A program made the position numbers and the translations under genes. Shown here in pieces: positions 7,971 to 15,613 of a stretch of 64,000 nt of DNA; positions within the stretch are counted from its first letter, which is position 1, and the number at the start of each line of letters is the position of its first letter. Below the pieces are notes generated by a model. It worked only from the letters and a program-made list of their open reading frames with translations, was not told the DNA's origin and made no database searches. Source of the DNA: Streptomyces sp. NBC_00433 (GTDB taxonomy: Bacteria > Actinomycetota > Actinomycetes > Streptomycetales > Streptomycetaceae). The stretch spans positions 8,042,001-8,106,000 of the forward strand of contig CP107926.1 of the NCBI GenBank assembly GCA_036015235.1, written 5' to 3'.

Positions 7971-9497
7971 TCATCCCGTGCCCTCCGTCAGGGCGGGGCG
8001 CCAGATGCGGGACATCCAGGTCACGCCGCCGTACTGCTGGGCGGTGCGGGGCTCGGACGGGGAAAGGGCGGTGTAGATGGCGCGGAAGGCGTCGATGGTC
8101 TGGCGCAGGGTGAACTGGTCGATCACCCGGAGCCTGGCCGCCTCGCCGAGGGCCGCGCGGCGGGCCGGGTCGCGCAGCAGTGCGAGGGCGGCCGCGGCCA
8201 TGGCCGCCGGGTCGCGCGGCGGGACGACGAGGCCGGTCTCGCCGACGGCCTCGCGGACACCGCCGACGTCGGTCGAGACGGTGCAGCGGCCGCAGGACAT
8301 CGCCTCGATCAGGGTGAAGGGGAAGCCCTCGCTGATGCTGGAGAGCATCACCACCTGGCCGGCCGCGTAGGCGGTGCGGATGTCGTCGACCCGGCCCTCG
8401 AAGGTGACCGCGCCGGCCGCGCCCACCGCCGCGGCCAGCGCCTCGCACCGCGCGCGGTATTCCTCACCGCCGCGCGGCGTGCCGCCGAAGATGCGCAGCC
8501 GCGCCGCCGGTATCTCCTCGCGGACCAGCGCGAACGCGCGGATCAGCGTCTCCAGGTCCTTGATGGGGTCGATCCGCCCCGCCCAGGTCAGCGTCGGCGC
8601 CTCGGGTTCGGGACCCGCGGGCGGGAAGGCGCTCGGGTCGACCCCGTTGTAGACGGTGCGGATACGGTCCGCGTCGGCGCCGCCGTGCTCCTCCCAGCGG
8701 CGGTTGTAGCGGTTGCCCGGGGTGATCAGCGCGCTGTGCCGGTAGGACTCGCGGGCCAGCAGCCGGAAGAAGTGCAGCATCAGGGACTTGACCGGCCAGC
8801 GGTAGGGGCCGGTGCGGTGGCCGAGGTAGCGCTCCCGCTGGTAGACGCCGTGCTCGGTGAGCAGCAGCGGCACCTCGTCGCGGTGGTGCGCGAGCAGGCC
8901 GGGCAGGGTGGCGAGCCCGCCGCTGACCGCGTGCGCCACCCCGGTCGGCGCCGCGGCGGCCAGCGGGCGCAGCGCGTGCTCCAGCAGGTCCGTGCCGGTC
9001 AGCGCGTCGTGCTGGGCGGGCTGCGCGGCCGCCACAGCCGTGTCCGGCCGCCGCCACAGCCCGGCCAGGGTGCGTACCGCCGCTTCCGAGCGCAGCCCGG
9101 CGGACAGCACACCGGCGTCCGCCCATCCGCCGAGTTCGTACAGCGCGGGTCCGAACAGCTCGTCGGTGCCGTCCCCTTCGGCCAGCAGCGCGGTCAGCAG
9201 CCGCTCCCAGGCGCCCAGGAAGGCCCGCCGGTCCCGGCCGCGCGGCCCCTTGCCGCCCCGGGTGCCGCCCCACATCGGCACCGACTCCAGCGCCTTCACC
9301 TGCGGCGGCAGTTCCCACACCGGCTGTTCGAGTCCGGTCGCGGTGACGGCCGTCACCCGGAAGTCCACGTCGGGCATGGCGCGGACGAGCTGGTCGCACC
9401 ACACGCTCACCCCGCCGGGGCTGTGCGGATACGTCCCCTCGGTCAGCAGCGTCACCTGCGCGATGCGCGACGGCGGCTCGCCGAAGACTGCGTGCAT
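7971..9497 (-). CDS. pelF: GT4 glycosyltransferase, PelF-like
   Basis: The 508-residue protein has a GT-B fold. The N-terminal VTLLTEGTYPHSPGGVSVWC and LLLTEHGVYQRERYL are characteristic of PelF. The C-terminal half has VYNGVDPSAF, LTWAGRIDPIKDLETLIRAF and SISEGFPFTLIEAMSCG with the E-x7-E pair. PelF uses a UDP-hexosamine to make the alpha-1,4 galactosamine polymer Pel, and fungal Gtb3 carries a GT4 domain too. There is no signal peptide, so it should be cytoplasmic and need a membrane partner, for which the next gene is the obvious candidate. A G-rich ribosome site precedes the ATG at 9497. Confidence 0.88.
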   Translation of the reverse strand: MHAVFGEPPSRIAQVTLLTEGTYPHSPGGVSVWCDQLVRAMPDVDFRVTAVTATGLEQPVWELPPQVKALESVPMWGGTRGGKGPRGRDRRAFLGAWERLLTALLAEGDGTDELFGPALYELGGWADAGVLSAGLRSEAAVRTLAGLWRRPDTAVAAAQPAQHDALTGTDLLEHALRPLAAAAPTGVAHAVSGGLATLPGLLAHHRDEVPLLLTEHGVYQRERYLGHRTGPYRWPVKSLMLHFFRLLARESYRHSALITPGNRYNRRWEEHGGADADRIRTVYNGVDPSAFPPAGPEPEAPTLTWAGRIDPIKDLETLIRAFALVREEIPAARLRIFGGTPRGGEEYRARCEALAAAVGAAGAVTFEGRVDDIRTAYAAGQVVMLSSISEGFPFTLIEAMSCGRCTVSTDVGGVREAVGETGLVVPPRDPAAMAAAALALLRDPARRAALGEAARLRVIDQFTLRQTIDAFRAIYTALSPSEPRTAQQYGGVTWMSRIWRPALTEGTG

Positions 9498-9572
9498 GAA
9501 GTGGTGTCCCCCCTGGACAGGTGGTCAAGGCAGAAAGGTGGTGACGGGCCGGCGGCGCGCGGGCGCCCCCGC

Positions 9573-9607
9573 CGGGCGGGCGGGCCGACGACCGCCCCGC
9601 CCGCCCG
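9573..9607 (-). terminator. GC-rich hairpin between the deacetylase and glycosyltransferase genes
   Basis: Arms at 9573-9583 and 9597-9607 form an 11-bp perfect stem with a 13-nt loop. There is no U-tract. It may be an attenuator that lets part of the transcription continue into pelF, or a 3' stabiliser of the deacetylase mRNA. Confidence 0.5.
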
Positions 9608-9627
9608 TGTGCTTCGGACGCCGCGGG

Positions 9628-11805
9628 CTACTGCCGCGCGCTGTCGGAGGGTCCCGCGGGCACGGCGTCGGAGACGCCCTTGGGCACCGGCAGCCGGCCG
9701 ACGGGGGCGGCCAGTTTCGCCGGTGCTTGCGCCGCGGCCGCAGGCGCCTCGGGCACCGCGGCGGCGGGCAGCACCAGGGTCACCGAGCCCTGGAGCAGGC
9801 CCGGTTGGGCCCAGCCGGACAGCCGGCCCGCGTAGCCGCTGCCGAAGGCCGTCGTGCCGAGCAACTGCGCCTGCCGGGTGCCGGCCGGCGCGGTCGCGTC
9901 GACCTGGACACCGCTCGGCGCGCTGATGGTGACCGTGTCGTCGATGCGGTAGGCGGTGACCTTGCCGCCCTTCCAGGCCGCGCTCCACGCGGCCCTGCGC
10001 TGCAATTCCTCGGCGATGTCCGCGGTCCGCAGATTCACCGTGGGGGTGTTCGCCGCGAAGAGCGCCGCGTAGCCGGAGAGCACCCGTTCCAGCACCGGGT
10101 AGGCGATCCGGTCCTCGGCCAGGTTCGACTGGTGCATGAAGTGCGGGCGCGGGTTGTTGCCCAGGACGTGGCCGAGGTCGATCCTCGCCTCCAGCGGCAC
10201 GATGTACGACGCGTAGCCGGTGGCCGGGTCCAACGGGGCGATCAGGCAGGTGGAGTTGCCCGAGGTCGCGCAGGCGCCGCTGCCGCCCTGCGCGAGGTTG
10301 GTGTAGATCCAGTTGTACTCGTCGGCCTCCTCCTGGGCGGTGCCGGCGTTGTAGAAGACGTTCATCGGGAAGCGCGGCACGGTCAGGGCCGGGCCGACCT
10401 GGCGCTGGTCGGACTCGCGGGAGTTGTCGCTGGCCAGGTACTTCACGCCGAGCCCGCTCAGCGCGGTCGCGAGGTTGGGGTTGTCGGCGGGCTGCTGCGG
10501 CAGCACCTTGAGGCCGGAGTGCTCGCCGGTCACCAGCTCCTGGCTGTTCAGCGACAGTCCGTGGGAGGCTGCCCAGCTGCGGTTGTCCTTGACCGTGTCG
10601 GTGATGTCGGCCTTGCTCACCCACTTCGTGGCGCCGCCCGCGGTGGTCTCGCAGCGCCACGGCACCACGCTGACGTCCTGCTCGCAGCCCAGGAAGGGGT
10701 GCAGATAGGTGTGGTTCACCCAGCGGTAGCTGTTCTTGTCGGCGACCAGCTGGTCGGCCAGCGGGTCGGACGTCGTGTCGTGGTCGGCCTTCCAGTCCTC
10801 GCTGCCGCCGCCGTTGAAGACGAAGTCGAAGGTGAAGCCGTGCGCCTTCGCCCACTGCGCGGCGTAGGCGGCGTCCGCCGCCGTCATCCGGATCGGGTCG
10901 GCGTCCTCGCCGGTGCCGATCGGGCAGTCCACGTCGCCCGGCGTGCAGTTGAGGGTGCTGTTCCACCGGTCGTCGGCCAGGAAGACGTCGTCGACCTGGA
11001 CCTCGAAGTAGTTCCGGTCGGCGCCCAGGTGGATGCCCTGGGTCATCCACTCCACGATGCCGCGGGCCAGCAGCCGGAACTGCTGCTGGTACTGGTTGTA
11101 GACGAAGGGGATCACCAGCTCGGTGCGCCCGTCGTGCGCGTACTGCCCGACCAGCACACCGCGCTGCGAGCTGCCCGGGATCGGGGCGTCGACCAGCGGT
11201 GTGAAGCTCGCCCCGGCGGCCTGCGCGGCCAGCGGAGTGGCCAGGTAGCCGTAACTCTCCGCCTGGTAGGGGTCGTTGTCCTCGAAGGGCACCGGGCCCG
11301 TGAGGTAGCCGAAGTCGCCGGCGGCGCCCTGGGCGGTCACCTGCCCCTGCGTACCGTCCAGCTGGCCGAGGTAGCCGCCGGTCTGCGCGTAGTTCAGCCC
11401 GACCGCGGGCTGCGCGTAGGTGTAGGCGTCCACCTGCCTGATGCCGAACGTCGTCTCGTACGCCGTCAGGGCCGCCATCTCCGCGGAGCCCGCGCCGAAC
11501 GGGTTGTCGTTCGGCAGCACCACTGCCTGGAATTTGGCACGCGGCCGCCCCGACACGGTGTCGCTCAGGAAGCCCGCGGTGATCACCGGCCGGCCCGCGG
11601 CGGCCAGGTTCACCGTGGTGTACGGAGTGCCCGCGCCGTCCAGCTCCGAGGTGATGGCGGCGGTGGCCGGACCCCCGTCGTCCACCACGAGCACCCTGAG
11701 ATCGACCCGCGGCGGCACCGCGGTGTGCGCCGCTGTCGGCGCGACCGCCAGTGCCACCAGTGCCGCCGCCGAAGCGACGGATGCGGCACGCAATGCTCTG
11801 CCCAT
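9628..11805 (-). CDS. Secreted CE18-like polysaccharide deacetylase (Agd3-like)
   Basis: The 725-residue protein has a signal peptide (cleavage near AHTA, about residue 28), an N-terminal domain to about 240 and a deacetylase-like core. Candidate metal ligands are the aspartates in EVQVDDVFLADDRW near residue 270 and the histidines in VNHTYLHPFLGC near 363. This is the Asp-His-His set of carbohydrate esterases. Overall layout and motifs resemble Agd3, the founder of CE18, which deacetylates GalNAc in fungal GAG. A C-terminal beta domain and an Ala/Pro-rich tail follow about residue 590. The start has a very strong GGAGG site. As the first gene of the locus it points to partial deacetylation of a GalNAc polymer outside the membrane. 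Confidence 0.8.
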   Translation of the reverse strand: MGRALRAASVASAAALVALAVAPTAAHTAVPPRVDLRVLVVDDGGPATAAITSELDGAGTPYTTVNLAAAGRPVITAGFLSDTVSGRPRAKFQAVVLPNDNPFGAGSAEMAALTAYETTFGIRQVDAYTYAQPAVGLNYAQTGGYLGQLDGTQGQVTAQGAAGDFGYLTGPVPFEDNDPYQAESYGYLATPLAAQAAGASFTPLVDAPIPGSSQRGVLVGQYAHDGRTELVIPFVYNQYQQQFRLLARGIVEWMTQGIHLGADRNYFEVQVDDVFLADDRWNSTLNCTPGDVDCPIGTGEDADPIRMTAADAAYAAQWAKAHGFTFDFVFNGGGSEDWKADHDTTSDPLADQLVADKNSYRWVNHTYLHPFLGCEQDVSVVPWRCETTAGGATKWVSKADITDTVKDNRSWAASHGLSLNSQELVTGEHSGLKVLPQQPADNPNLATALSGLGVKYLASDNSRESDQRQVGPALTVPRFPMNVFYNAGTAQEEADEYNWIYTNLAQGGSGACATSGNSTCLIAPLDPATGYASYIVPLEARIDLGHVLGNNPRPHFMHQSNLAEDRIAYPVLERVLSGYAALFAANTPTVNLRTADIAEELQRRAAWSAAWKGGKVTAYRIDDTVTISAPSGVQVDATAPAGTRQAQLLGTTAFGSGYAGRLSGWAQPGLLQGSVTLVLPAAAVPEAPAAAAQAPAKLAAPVGRLPVPKGVSDAVPAGPSDSARQ

Positions 11806-12175
11806 GAATTACCTCCCCCGGGGGCCGCCGATTCCCGATCGGCGTGCCCCCACGCACAACGGCCCTTTTTCGGCCGTATTTCCGGGGACCATGGTGGGGC
11901 ACTTCGCGGAGAAGTTGTGGCCATTCTGCGGAGGTGATCGCGAAGGGTGTGCCATACACGCGGTGGCGTTCGAAGGGGTTGGGCTCTCACCTGCGGTGAT
12001 ACCGCGTGTCATGTTCGCGGCGCGTGCGGATTATCGACCTTAATGATGAACGTCCGGGCATATTTTCGATTTGTACTCCGATCGGGGAAAGAATCGAAAT
12101 CATGTACGGAACGAGTGGCGCTCGCGACGGGGGCGGCGCCGTCACGCACCCCGCGGAGCCACCTGCGAAAAACGG
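11806..12175 (-). promoter_or_regulatory. Leader and presumed promoter region of the polysaccharide locus
   Basis: A gene-free stretch upstream of the deacetylase. Bases 12030-12110 are distinctly poorer in GC than the surroundings, as expected for a promoter. A GGAGG ribosome site lies just before the ATG. No -35/-10 pair or known riboswitch could be assigned with confidence, although the leader would be over 200 nt long. Confidence 0.35.
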
Positions 12176-12230
12176 CTGAGCGCGCTGTTCTCCCCCAGGT
12201 GAAAGCTCTGGGGAAGAACAGCGCGCTCAG
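12176..12230 (-). terminator. Long hairpin terminator, also a member of a repeat family
   Basis: Arms 12176-12198 and 12208-12230 pair over 23 bp with one mismatch around a 9-nt loop. It lies just after the stop of the proline-rich gene and upstream of the deacetylase promoter region, so it should end transcription of the former. The arm core GCGCTGTTCTCCCCCAG recurs at 59745-59763 and, inverted, at 59945-59963. Confidence 0.7.
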
Positions 12231-12257
12231 CGGCTCAACGCACAGTGCGACCGGGGA

Positions 12258-12461
12258 TCAGGGCTGCCCGAAGTCGATCGGGGGCGGGGACGGCGCCGGT
12301 GTGGGCTCAGGGGAGGGCGGCACCGGGGAAGGCGGGGTCGGGAGCGGATCCGGCGACGGGCCCGGGACCGGGTGGGGCTCGGGGGTCGGGACCGGGGGTC
12401 CCGGCACCGGCTCGTCCGGCGGCGGCACCGGCGGGAATGGGTCAGGGTACGGACTGGTCAT
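12258..12461 (-). CDS. Small proline-rich protein
   Basis: A 67-residue protein starting at the ATG at 12461, with GGAG about 9 nt upstream. Almost half of the residues are proline, in PVPxPxP and PSPxPTP repeats, and it ends PPPIDFGQP. No signal peptide, membrane segment or known domain is seen, so no function is assigned. It has its own ribosome site and a strong terminator after it, which argues for a real gene rather than a chance frame. Confidence 0.6.
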   Translation of the reverse strand: MTSPYPDPFPPVPPPDEPVPGPPVPTPEPHPVPGPSPDPLPTPPSPVPPSPEPTPAPSPPPIDFGQP

Positions 12462-12805
12462 CGCACACTCCGTAGGAGATCGCTTACCGTTCGCCCCTTC
12501 GCGTACCCCGCCCTCACGCGCCCATGCGGCCCTCGCCTCCTCACGCGTCCTGGGGGGTCGACCCCGCCCCGCACCGCAGCCGCACCGGTGCCCGCCGGCC
12601 AAGCGCGCCCACCCGAACGGGTCCACCGCCCTGGGACGTAGCGCCGCGGCCAACGCGGGCCGCCCGTAAGGCAGTCGGCCGCGCCGGAGGCCCCGCCCCG
12701 CGCGGTCCCGGCGGGCGGGCGGGGCGGTGGCGCCGTTGGATACCGGAAAGTGCCGGCCGCGCCCTTGGAGCGGTCACGGGACCGCCCCCGGCACAGGAGA
12801 GCCGT
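12462..12805. other. Divergent intergenic region
   Basis: This stretch separates the proline-rich gene (minus) from the small secreted protein (plus) and must hold both promoters. No operator, repeat or clear promoter element was recognised. It is uniformly GC-rich. Confidence 0.4.
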
Positions 12806-13303
12806 ATGCGCGCCGGGCTCATATCCGCAGCCGCCCTCACCCTGGCCACCCTCGCGGCTGCCCCGGCCCTCGCGGCCGCCGCGCCCGCGCCGGCCGCCGC
12901 CGGAGGCCCCGGCTTCACCGCCACACCGGCCACCGCCGCCCCCGGCGACACCGTCGCCCTGCGTGCGACCGGCTGCGCGGGCCCGGCGACCGCCTCGGCC
13001 CCCGGCCTGTTCGGCACCGTGGCGCTCGGCCCCGGCGACGGGACCGGGCAGAGCGCCACGGTCACCGTCGGGCGGTACGCCAGGCCCGGTGCGCGCTACG
13101 ACGTCACCTTCGGGTGCGACGCCGGGCAGAGCACCGTACCGCTGGCCGTCGAGGAGCGCGGCGCGGCCGTGCCCGGCGCCGTGCGCACCGGTCTCGGCGG
13201 GGGTGTGACCGGCCCGAATTCGGTCAAGGTGGTCGCGGTCGGGGCCCTGGTCGGCGCGACCGGCCTGGTCGCCGTACGCCGTCGCCGCACAGCCGCGCAC
13301 TGA
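12806..13303 (+). CDS. Small secreted, membrane-anchored protein
   Basis: A 165-residue protein with a signal peptide (LISAAALTLATLAAAPALAAA). It has a central beta-rich region of about 100 residues with two cysteines (ATGCAGP and FGCDAG) that could form a disulphide. A C-terminal hydrophobic segment ends in RRRR. The layout is that of a cell-surface protein held by a C-terminal anchor, but there is no LPxTG-type motif. The start at 12806 has AGGAG 6-7 nt upstream. No function is recognised. Confidence 0.8.
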   Translation: MRAGLISAAALTLATLAAAPALAAAAPAPAAAGGPGFTATPATAAPGDTVALRATGCAGPATASAPGLFGTVALGPGDGTGQSATVTVGRYARPGARYDVTFGCDAGQSTVPLAVEERGAAVPGAVRTGLGGGVTGPNSVKVVAVGALVGATGLVAVRRRRTAAH

Positions 13304-13432
13304 CCCGCGCGGATGATGCGGCGAAGCGGAGCATAATGGTCGTAATGCCTGCGAATCATGCTGAAGGTGCCCCGGCGGCCCGCCTCGCGGACGCGGGCCG
13401 TTGACCGCAGGTCCGACCCCCGGAGCGAGCGC

Positions 13433-15565
13433 ATGACAGTGCCCAAGCGGCCGGTCCGCAGTGGTTACGACCCCAGGGTCGGCCCGGTCCTGCAGCAGGG
13501 ACGGCCTCCCGAGACGGAGATCGGCCCGGGGGAGCGCCTGTCCATGAACGGCATGGGAAGCTTCGACTGGCATCTGGACCACCAGACGTTCGAGCTGGAC
13601 GCGGCCGGCCTCCAGGTGTTCGACCTGGAGCCGGAGGAGTTCGACTCGCGCCCCGAGTCGCTGGTGCTGCGGATCGCGCCCGAGGAGGGCTCCCGGCTGG
13701 ACTACGCGCTCAGGAGGGCGCTGCAGGCCGGGCAGCGCAGCTACGGCGGCTACTTCCAGATCACCCGCAGGGACGGCACCAAGCAGTGGACTTATACCCA
13801 GGGCACCATCCTGCGCGACTCCCGGGGCAACGCCTACCGCATCGTCGGCATCGTCAGGGACGCCACCGACGAGCTGACCCAGGCGCCCGACATGCAGCCG
13901 GGGCCGCCGCTCGCCGAGCCGCAGAGCATTGCCGTGGTCGTCCGGCAGACCATCGAGGCGCTGTCCCGCGCGGTGACCGTCGGGGACCTGGCCGCCGTGC
14001 TGACCGGCGCGGGCGGCCTGGAGCGCTTCGGCGCCGACGGCCTGGTGCTCGGGCTGATCGACGGCGGCAACCTGCGGTTCGTCGGTGCCAGCGGCAGCGC
14101 GATCAGCGGCATGGGCGAGCTGCCGCCGCGCCGCCTGGACGGGTCGCTGCCGCTGGGCGAGGCCGTGGTGACCCAGCAGCCGAACTTCGTCACCTCGCTG
14201 GCCGCGCTGGGAGAGCGGTTTCCCGCGATGCGCGCCTATGTCGCGGGCACACCGGACGTGCACGCCGCCGCCTTCCTGCCGCTGGTCGCCCAGGCCCGCT
14301 CCATCGGCGGCCTCGCGCTCTTCTACCGCTCGGGTGACGTCCTCACCACTGCCCACCGCGAGCTGTGCGCGGCGCTCGCCGCCATCGTGGCGCAGTCCCT
14401 GCAAAGGGCGATCCTCTTCGACCGCGAGCGGGAGTTCGCCACCGGCCTGCAGGCCGCGATGCTGCCCAGGGACATACCCCGGGTCGCCGGCGCCGGTGTC
14501 GCGGTCCGCTACCATGCGGCGTCCAGCGGCCGGGAGGTCGGCGGCGACTGGTACGACGTGGTGGCGCTGCCGCAGAACCGGGTGGGCCTGGTCGTCGGCG
14601 ACGTCCAGGGCCACGACACGCATGCCGCGGCCGTCATGGGCCAGCTGCGGATCGCGCTGCGCGCCTACGCCGCCGAGGGCCACCCGCCGTCGACCGTGCT
14701 GGCCAGGGCGTCCCGCTTCCTCGCCGAGCTGGACACCGAGCGCTTCGCGACCTGCGCCTACGCGGAGCTGGACCTCGCCGGCGGCTCGGTGCGCATCGCC
14801 AGGGCCGGCCACCTCGGCCCGCTGGTGCGGCACACCGACGGCAGCACCGGCTGGCCGCATGTGCGCGGCGGCCTGCCGCTGGGCCTGGCCACCAGCCTGG
14901 ACCTGCAGGAATTCCCCGAGACCCGGGTCGACCTGGTGCCCGGCGAGACCCTGGTCTTCTGCACCGACGGGCTGGTCGAGGAGTGCGGCCTGGACATCAC
15001 CATCGGCATGGAGGCGCTGGCCGAGGCGGTGCGCGACGGCCCCGACCCCCCGGAGGCGCTGGCCGACCACCTCGCGGGCAACCTGTGGGAGCGCTGGGGC
15101 TCGCAGGACGACGTGGCCCTGCTGATCCTGCGCCGCGACCCCGACCCCGGCACCCCGCGGGCGCCCCGCGTGCACCTCTACGTCCACCAGGCCGACCCCG
15201 AGGGCCTGGCCGACGCCCGCCTCGCGCTGCGCCAGGCGCTGGAGGCGTGGCAGCTGCCCTGGCTGGCCGACGACGTGGAGGTGGCAGCGGGCGAACTGCT
15301 GGTCAATGTGCTGCTGCACACCGAGGGCGGTGCGGTGATGACCCTGGAGGTGATGCCCGAGCCGGTCCGCCGGGTCCGGCTGACGGTGCAGGACCGCTCC
15401 AGCGTGTGGCCGCGCCGCCGCTCGCCGGGCGAGGCCGCCACCTCGGGGCGCGGCCTGCTGATGATCGACGCGCTGTCCACCCACTGGGGTGTCGAGCCGC
15501 GGGGCGACGGCAAGGCCGTCTGGTGCGAGTTCGGCCCCGCGGCCCAGCCCAGCCTGCTGGGCTGA
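13433..15565 (+). CDS. PAS-GAF-SpoIIE serine phosphatase with HATPase domain
   Basis: A 710-residue regulator of Streptomyces type. A PAS domain lies at about 40-145 (MGSFDWHLDHQTF, then RDGTKQWTYTQGTI). A GAF domain is at 165-320. The PP2C/SpoIIE phosphatase follows (REVGGDWYDVVAL, VVGDVQGHD, CTDGLVEE supply metal-binding aspartates). A C-terminal HATPase_c domain has VAAGELLVNVLLHTEGG and SGRGLLMIDAL. Such proteins dephosphorylate anti-anti-sigma factors and may phosphorylate them as RsbW-like kinases, linking a sensed signal to an alternative sigma factor. No partner is adjacent. The ATG at 13433 is chosen over an upstream ATG because of its GGAG site. Confidence 0.9.
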   Translation: MTVPKRPVRSGYDPRVGPVLQQGRPPETEIGPGERLSMNGMGSFDWHLDHQTFELDAAGLQVFDLEPEEFDSRPESLVLRIAPEEGSRLDYALRRALQAGQRSYGGYFQITRRDGTKQWTYTQGTILRDSRGNAYRIVGIVRDATDELTQAPDMQPGPPLAEPQSIAVVVRQTIEALSRAVTVGDLAAVLTGAGGLERFGADGLVLGLIDGGNLRFVGASGSAISGMGELPPRRLDGSLPLGEAVVTQQPNFVTSLAALGERFPAMRAYVAGTPDVHAAAFLPLVAQARSIGGLALFYRSGDVLTTAHRELCAALAAIVAQSLQRAILFDREREFATGLQAAMLPRDIPRVAGAGVAVRYHAASSGREVGGDWYDVVALPQNRVGLVVGDVQGHDTHAAAVMGQLRIALRAYAAEGHPPSTVLARASRFLAELDTERFATCAYAELDLAGGSVRIARAGHLGPLVRHTDGSTGWPHVRGGLPLGLATSLDLQEFPETRVDLVPGETLVFCTDGLVEECGLDITIGMEALAEAVRDGPDPPEALADHLAGNLWERWGSQDDVALLILRRDPDPGTPRAPRVHLYVHQADPEGLADARLALRQALEAWQLPWLADDVEVAAGELLVNVLLHTEGGAVMTLEVMPEPVRRVRLTVQDRSSVWPRRRSPGEAATSGRGLLMIDALSTHWGVEPRGDGKAVWCEFGPAAQPSLLG

Positions 15566-15573
15566 CAGAGCGC

Positions 15574-15607
15574 GGCCTCCCGCCGGCGGCCGCGCCGGCG
15601 GGAGGCC
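15574..15607. terminator. Bidirectional terminator between convergent genes
   Basis: Arms 15574-15587 and 15594-15607 form a perfect 14-bp GC stem with a 6-nt loop, placed between two converging stop codons. Confidence 0.8.
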
Positions 15608-15613
15608 ACCCGG

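Noticed and set aside
11806..12060. Riboswitch in the long leader of the deacetylase gene
   Set aside because: Several stems can be drawn, but no known riboswitch consensus could be matched.
12458..15484. 1008-residue minus-strand frame opposite the SpoIIE phosphatase
   Set aside because: It is a shadow of the PAS-GAF-PP2C gene, and the His/Gln/Gly-rich product has no domain.
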